64,000 nucleotides of DNA from a bacterium (GTDB lineage: Bacteria; Oederibacteriota; CAKKQC01), in contig CAKKQC010000001.1 in assembly GCA_919901855.1 (NCBI GenBank), positions 1 to 64,000 of the forward strand. Direction: 5' to 3'. Positions 60,605-64,000 of this stretch are shown one piece after another (the first letter of the stretch is position 1; each line of letters starts with the position of its first letter). A program made the translations under genes and the position numbers. Below the pieces are notes generated by a model, which had not been told where the DNA came from, made no database searches, and was given only the letters and a program-made list of their open reading frames with translations.

Positions 60605-61297
60605 ATGGAATCGATGCTCGGGCCCGCCAGCCTGCTCGCCCAGATCAGCACCCTGCGGTTCCCGCCCGCGGGCCTGAACGCCGGCCACTACCGCGAGGTG
60701 TTCAACCGCCTCTCGCAGGTCGGGACGTTCAACTACCTCATCACGTGCGACGGCGTCGAGCTCGCGAGCCCCGCGACCGAGAGCGGCGCGTCCGTCAAGG
60801 TGACGCTCGTCAAGGACGCGGTGACCGTGAGCTTCGACCCCACGACGAAGTCCGCCGAGTTCGCGGCCGAGGAGCTGATCGGAATCCTCAAGGAAGTCAC
60901 GGGCGCGATCCCGCTCCCCGTGTTCGTCCACCAGGTCCACGTCCTGCGCAAGACGCTCCCGCTCCAGGGCCAGACGGACGCCCGGCAGTTCATCATGAAC
61001 GAGGTCCTGCGGATGGAGCCCGAACGGCTCCAGGGCTGGGAACGCGGGTTCGGATCCGTCGGCGTCCGGTTCGTCTTCCCGCCCCAGAAGATGGAGGACC
61101 TCTCGACCCACGACCTCAAGGTCGAGTCGTTCTTCCAGGACGCGACCAAGATCTTCATCGAGGACACGGCCTCCTTCCTCGTGCCGGTACCGGTGGGCCA
61201 GTGGGACACGCTCAAGACCAACCTCGCCGAGGCCAACCGGTTCATGGACGAGTACTCGCGCGTCCTGCTGAAGGGGCGTCCCGCCCCCGAGACCTGA
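60605..61297 (+). CDS. Conserved-looking hypothetical protein
   Basis: A 230-residue soluble protein with no family I recognise, no signal peptide and no membrane helix. It reads as an alternating alpha/beta protein ('FNYLITCDGVELASPATE', 'SVKVTLVKDAVTVSFDP', 'FAAEELIGILKEVTGAIP', 'RQFIMNEVLRMEPERLQGW', 'VGVRFVFPPQKMEDLS'). Divergent from the RNA methyltransferase and 3 bases before the radical SAM gene. The start is supported by the -10 element 7 bases upstream. Confidence 0.8.
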   Translation: MESMLGPASLLAQISTLRFPPAGLNAGHYREVFNRLSQVGTFNYLITCDGVELASPATESGASVKVTLVKDAVTVSFDPTTKSAEFAAEELIGILKEVTGAIPLPVFVHQVHVLRKTLPLQGQTDARQFIMNEVLRMEPERLQGWERGFGSVGVRFVFPPQKMEDLSTHDLKVESFFQDATKIFIEDTASFLVPVPVGQWDTLKTNLAEANRFMDEYSRVLLKGRPAPET

Positions 61298-61300
61298 GCC

Positions 61301-62380
61301 TTGGTCCCCGAGGCGCCCCCGCCGGTCCCGGGGAAAGGCCGGGGGGCCGGGTCCAATCCGACCAATCGATTCGAAAGGATCGCCTACGAGCCGGACCCCG
61401 AGGTCGACCCCGCGGAGGCGTCCGCCCCGCGCACGCGGTTCTACCGCGACCGCTCCCGCAGCGTCCTCTCGTTCAACGACAGCCCCGACATCGGGTACGA
61501 CGCGTCGCTGAACCCGTACCGCGGATGCGAGCACGGGTGCATCTACTGCTACGCCCGCCCCACGCACGAGTACCTGGGGTTCTCCTCCGGGCTGGATTTC
61601 GAGACCCGGATCATGGTCAAGGAGGACGCCCCCGCGCTCCTGCGCGCGGCGCTCGCGCACCCCAAGTGGGAGCCACAGACCATCGCGCTCTCGGGCGTCA
61701 CCGACTGCTACCAGCCCGTCGAGCGCCGGTTGAGGCTCACGCGCCAGTGCCTCGAAGTCCTTGCCGAGTTCCGGAACCCCGTCGGAATCACGACCAAGAA
61801 CGCGCTCGTGACCCGGGACCTCGACCTGCTGGGCGAACTCGCCCGGCACCGGTGCGTGTCGGTCACGATCTCGATCACGTCGCTCGATCTGGCGCTCCAG
61901 CAGGCGCTGGAGCCGCGGACCTCGCCGCCGTTCAAGCGGCTGGAAGCGGTCCGGATCCTTGCCGCCGCCGGCATCCCCGTCGGGATCAACGTCGCCCCCG
62001 TCATCCCCGCGCTGAACGAACACGAGATGGGGCCGATCCTCAAGGCCGCAGCCGAGGCAGGCGCCCAGTGGGCGGGCCACCAGGTCGTCCGGCTCCCCCA
62101 CGCGGTCAAGGACCTGTTCGCCGAATGGCTGACCACGCACTTCCCCGACCGGGCAAAGAAGGTCCTGAACCGGATCCGGTCCGTGCACGGGGGGAAGCTC
62201 AACGACGCCCGGTTCGGCGTGCGCATGAGCGGCCAGGGCATATTCGCGGAGGAGATCCACGCCATGTTCGCGATCGCGTGCAAACGCGCCGGAATGGAAT
62301 CCCGGCGTGTCGAGCTCTCTACCGCCGCCTTCCGCCGTCCTTCCCTTGCCGTGCCCGGCCAGCTATCGCTCTTCGAGTAG
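61301..62380 (+). CDS. PA0069-family radical SAM protein
   Basis: A 359-residue radical SAM protein of the SplB-like/PA0069 group. The 4Fe-4S ligands are C76, C80 and C83 in 'NPYRGCEHGCIYCYARPTHE'; preceding 'SVLSFNDSPDIGYDASL' and following 'TIALSGVTDCYQPVERRLRL' and 'VSITSLDLALQQALEPRTSP' are typical. The reaction of the group is not established; a relation to spore photoproduct lyase is known. No ATG is available, so TTG at 61301, 3 bases after the upstream stop, is used. Confidence 0.88.
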   Translation: MVPEAPPPVPGKGRGAGSNPTNRFERIAYEPDPEVDPAEASAPRTRFYRDRSRSVLSFNDSPDIGYDASLNPYRGCEHGCIYCYARPTHEYLGFSSGLDFETRIMVKEDAPALLRAALAHPKWEPQTIALSGVTDCYQPVERRLRLTRQCLEVLAEFRNPVGITTKNALVTRDLDLLGELARHRCVSVTISITSLDLALQQALEPRTSPPFKRLEAVRILAAAGIPVGINVAPVIPALNEHEMGPILKAAAEAGAQWAGHQVVRLPHAVKDLFAEWLTTHFPDRAKKVLNRIRSVHGGKLNDARFGVRMSGQGIFAEEIHAMFAIACKRAGMESRRVELSTAAFRRPSLAVPGQLSLFE

Positions 62381-62420
62381 TGAATCCGACAAGAGAGAGC
62401 GGCACAACGAAAAGGGGCGA

Positions 62421-63446
62421 TTATCGCGAAGCGAGGCGACGCCCGTTGGCGGCACTCTGTCCGTCCAGCACGGGAGGGAAGAGGAGATCGCATAGTCTGT
62501 TCCATGTGAGTCGAGTTGGATCAATCCGCAACATGCGACACGCTTGCAGAACGGGTCCAGGGCCTTCCGAATGGAGCAGAACGTAGGCCGAGGCTCGTTC
62601 ACGCCAAGCCTTTGTGATCCGAGCAGTCGGGCGCCATCCACGGATGAAAGCGCGAAGACCTTGAGGATCATTGCCCATAGAATGCCAGAAAGGCAGACAT
62701 TCATAGATGGGGTCTCCTGCTAACGCATTTCCAAAATCGAAGAAACCGGTCACATGCCAACCACCGTCCTGCCTCTTCACTGCGATGTGGGTGCCGTTCA
62801 TGTCACCGTGGAGCAAGGCACGACCAGACCGGTGGGGCGTGGACGTCAGAGCCGGCAACCTGTCGCGCAATTCGGCCAGGAATTCGGTGGAGAAGCGATG
62901 CGATGCGGCGCAGGCGCGAAGTGCGCGCTGCGTCCAAGCGGCAGCATCGAGGCTCGGCAGTTCACGAGGTGCAGGTATGGCATGCAATTGTCGAAGCATC
63001 TGCCCGGCCTCGCGCATGACCGTCAACCAATCCCGATGCATCAGGCGGTTCGAAACCCACCGTACAGCTGTTCCGGGAACGGGGACCATGATCAGGTAAT
63101 GCCATGTCGAGCGGTCGCATAACGTTCCACTCGCCATGATGCGTGGTACTGGAGGTTCTCCTCGAACTGCCACGGCCTGTAAAGCCGCGGATTCTCTCTT
63201 CCAGTGCTGCAATCCGACGGGAGGGTAGAACTTCACCATCACTCGGGGAGTCCTTCCCCCCACAAGAAAGACGGGGCTTGAACCGAGAAACACAGGCTGG
63301 ATGCGGGCTGGCGGAAGACCGTGCCTTGCCAGCACCACTGCAACCGGGCGGCGCCAGATGCGCAACTTGTTGTTGATCCTGCCGCACGCCTTCCATGACC
63401 CGACTTGAGGCAGCAGCCTGGTGCGCATGTGCATTGCTATCGTCAT
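62421..63446 (-). CDS. APH-family phosphotransferase
   Basis: A 341-residue aminoglycoside-phosphotransferase-fold kinase. The catalytic loop is 'LLHGDMNGTHIAV', with His where classical APH enzymes have the metal-binding Asn, as also seen in macrolide kinases; the metal-binding Asp is in 'TGFFDFGNALAGDPIYECLP'. 'VMVKFYPPVGLQHWKRESAA' holds the nucleotide-binding Lys and Glu. Substrate unknown; most chromosomal members are not resistance enzymes. The DNA is less GC-rich than its neighbours, suggesting later acquisition. ATG at 63446 is chosen because TACGAT lies 7 bases upstream; Met codons further upstream are in frame. Confidence 0.82.
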   Translation of the reverse strand: MTIAMHMRTRLLPQVGSWKACGRINNKLRIWRRPVAVVLARHGLPPARIQPVFLGSSPVFLVGGRTPRVMVKFYPPVGLQHWKRESAALQAVAVRGEPPVPRIMASGTLCDRSTWHYLIMVPVPGTAVRWVSNRLMHRDWLTVMREAGQMLRQLHAIPAPRELPSLDAAAWTQRALRACAASHRFSTEFLAELRDRLPALTSTPHRSGRALLHGDMNGTHIAVKRQDGGWHVTGFFDFGNALAGDPIYECLPFWHSMGNDPQGLRAFIRGWRPTARITKAWRERASAYVLLHSEGPGPVLQACRMLRIDPTRLTWNRLCDLLFPPVLDGQSAANGRRLASR

Positions 63447-63453
63447 GACGTGC

Positions 63454-63459
63454 ATCGTA
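63454..63459 (-). promoter_or_regulatory. Extended -10 element for the APH-family gene
   Basis: TGA-TACGAT on the minus strand (an extended -10 with TGn), then 7 bases and the ATG at 63446. No firm -35. Confidence 0.45.
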
Positions 63460-63607
63460 TCAACCAGCATTGCCGACGGAAGTACCTTACGGAGGAAGCG
63501 GTCTCTCAGCGGACGAGGGCAAGGCGGTAGTTCAGATGGCTGTTGCGGTCAAAGTCGTGGCCTGCGGCATGCCCAAGCTGGCAGGCCGGGTAACTACATA
63601 CCTGCGC

Positions 63608-63644
63608 AAGTCACCTTGCCAGTGACTTACGTAGTCTGTAGAAT
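63608..63644 (+). promoter_or_regulatory. Promoter with palindromic operator of the terminal AbiEi gene
   Basis: -35 TTGCCA (63616-63621), 17-base spacer, -10 TAGAAT (63639-63644), then 7 bases to the ATG at 63652. A perfect inverted repeat, AAGTCAC (63608-63614) and GTGACTT (63622-63628) with a 7-base loop, straddles the -35, as expected of a repressor site. The rest of the gap from 63460 to 63607 shows nothing recognisable. Confidence 0.65.
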
Positions 63645-63651
63645 ATCCTCT

Positions 63652-64000
63652 ATGACCACGATCCGGAAGCCCGAAAGACCCTATGGGTCCACCCTCGGAG
63701 CGCGTCTCATGGCGTCTCTCGGACAGTCGGGGCTTAGAGTCTTCGCCATCGACGACGCGAAGCGCCTGGCCGCGAAGCTCGGAATCGGCGATCACCACCT
63801 CCGCCAGCTCCTGCATCAGCTCTCCGGGGGAAGCTGGGTCCGGAGGCTCCGGCGGGGGCTCTACGTCCTCACCGACCCCGCCGGCAGGGAGCAGTCGCCG
63901 CATCCCTTCGTCATTGCCACCAGACTCGTGCAACCGTCGGTGATCAGCCACTGGTCCGCACTCTCCCACCACGAACTGACGGAACAGGTTCCCCGGGATG
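63652..64000 (+). CDS. AbiEi-family antitoxin, truncated by the window end
   Basis: The first 116 residues of a protein that runs off the window. It opens with an N-terminal helix-turn-helix region ('DDAKRLAAKLGIGDHHLRQL', 'SWVRRLRRGLYVLTD') and continues into the AbiEi core ('HPFVIATRLVQPSVISHWSA', 'LSHHELTEQVP'). Any toxin partner would lie beyond 64000. Not closely similar to the AbiEi protein at 46542. Confidence 0.85.
   Translation, partial: MTTIRKPERPYGSTLGARLMASLGQSGLRVFAIDDAKRLAAKLGIGDHHLRQLLHQLSGGSWVRRLRRGLYVLTDPAGREQSPHPFVIATRLVQPSVISHWSALSHHELTEQVPRD

Noticed and set aside
62421-63446. Calling the APH-family gene an antibiotic-resistance gene
   Set aside because: The fold is shared by many kinases of other small molecules and nothing in the context points to an antibiotic substrate.
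63528-63539. TAGTTCAGATGG, resembling the A box of a tRNA
   Set aside because: No matching acceptor stem or T-loop sequence was found at the needed distance.

Overview
The window is very GC-rich DNA (high sixties per cent by eye, not computed) densely packed with bacterial genes. Many start and stop codons overlap as ATGA, GTGA or TGATG. An OmpA-family lipid/peptidoglycan-type protein, PorV/PorQ-like barrels and other predicted outer-membrane proteins show a Gram-negative cell. PorV-like proteins next to very large secreted proteins with FlgD/Ig-like C-termini recall Elusimicrobiota, Fibrobacterota and FCB-neighbour lineages. I favour an Elusimicrobiota-like organism, but the window has no rRNA or other decisive marker. 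I saw no tRNA, rRNA, CRISPR array, transposase or phage gene.

Layout. 1-8.7 kb (minus strand): a secreted SBBP/TolB-like protein, a VapBC-like toxin-antitoxin pair, a GH3 glycosidase, a GAF-GGDEF diguanylate cyclase, a TPR protein, a dNTPase and a YmdB-type phosphodiesterase. 8.7-14.7 kb (plus strand): rtcB, glpK and a histidine kinase/NtrC-type regulator pair, joined by 4-base overlaps. 14.8-46.5 kb: a surface-protein locus. 46.5-54.2 kb (plus strand): an AbiEi/AbiEii toxin-antitoxin pair, tsaD, a GT2 glycosyltransferase, a purine/MTA phosphorylase, comFB, mtnA, ompA-like, thiG and an oxidoreductase. 54.2-60.6 kb (minus strand): DUF4037, a TIM-barrel isomerase, a phosphohexomutase, a barrel-like outer-membrane protein and an RlmD-like methyltransferase. 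60.6-64 kb: an unknown protein, a PA0069-type radical SAM protein, an APH-family kinase and a truncated AbiEi gene.

The striking part is 11.7-46.5 kb. Three paralogous cassettes lie head to tail, each made of a sensor kinase, a sigma-54-dependent activator, a sigma-54 -24/-12 promoter, a giant secreted repeat protein (1548, 2986 and 1592 residues) and a PorV-like outer-membrane protein. The three giant proteins are built from shuffled DUF11, SBBP, Kelch and fibronectin-type modules and end in the same roughly 90-residue C-terminal domain. The PorV-like partner suggests a type IX-like cargo/shuttle relationship. Each two-component pair sits directly upstream of the promoter it is presumably meant to fire. 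Cassette 3 adds four small secreted proteins and one more predicted outer-membrane protein.

A second theme is promoter layout. Many genes have a TAnnnT -10 hexamer 6-9 bases before the start codon, which predicts leaderless mRNAs. At 60588-60597 one palindrome supplies this element to two divergent genes. Two of the three sigma-54 promoters also place transcription start within about 5 bases of the ATG. These promoters were used to refine several start codons.
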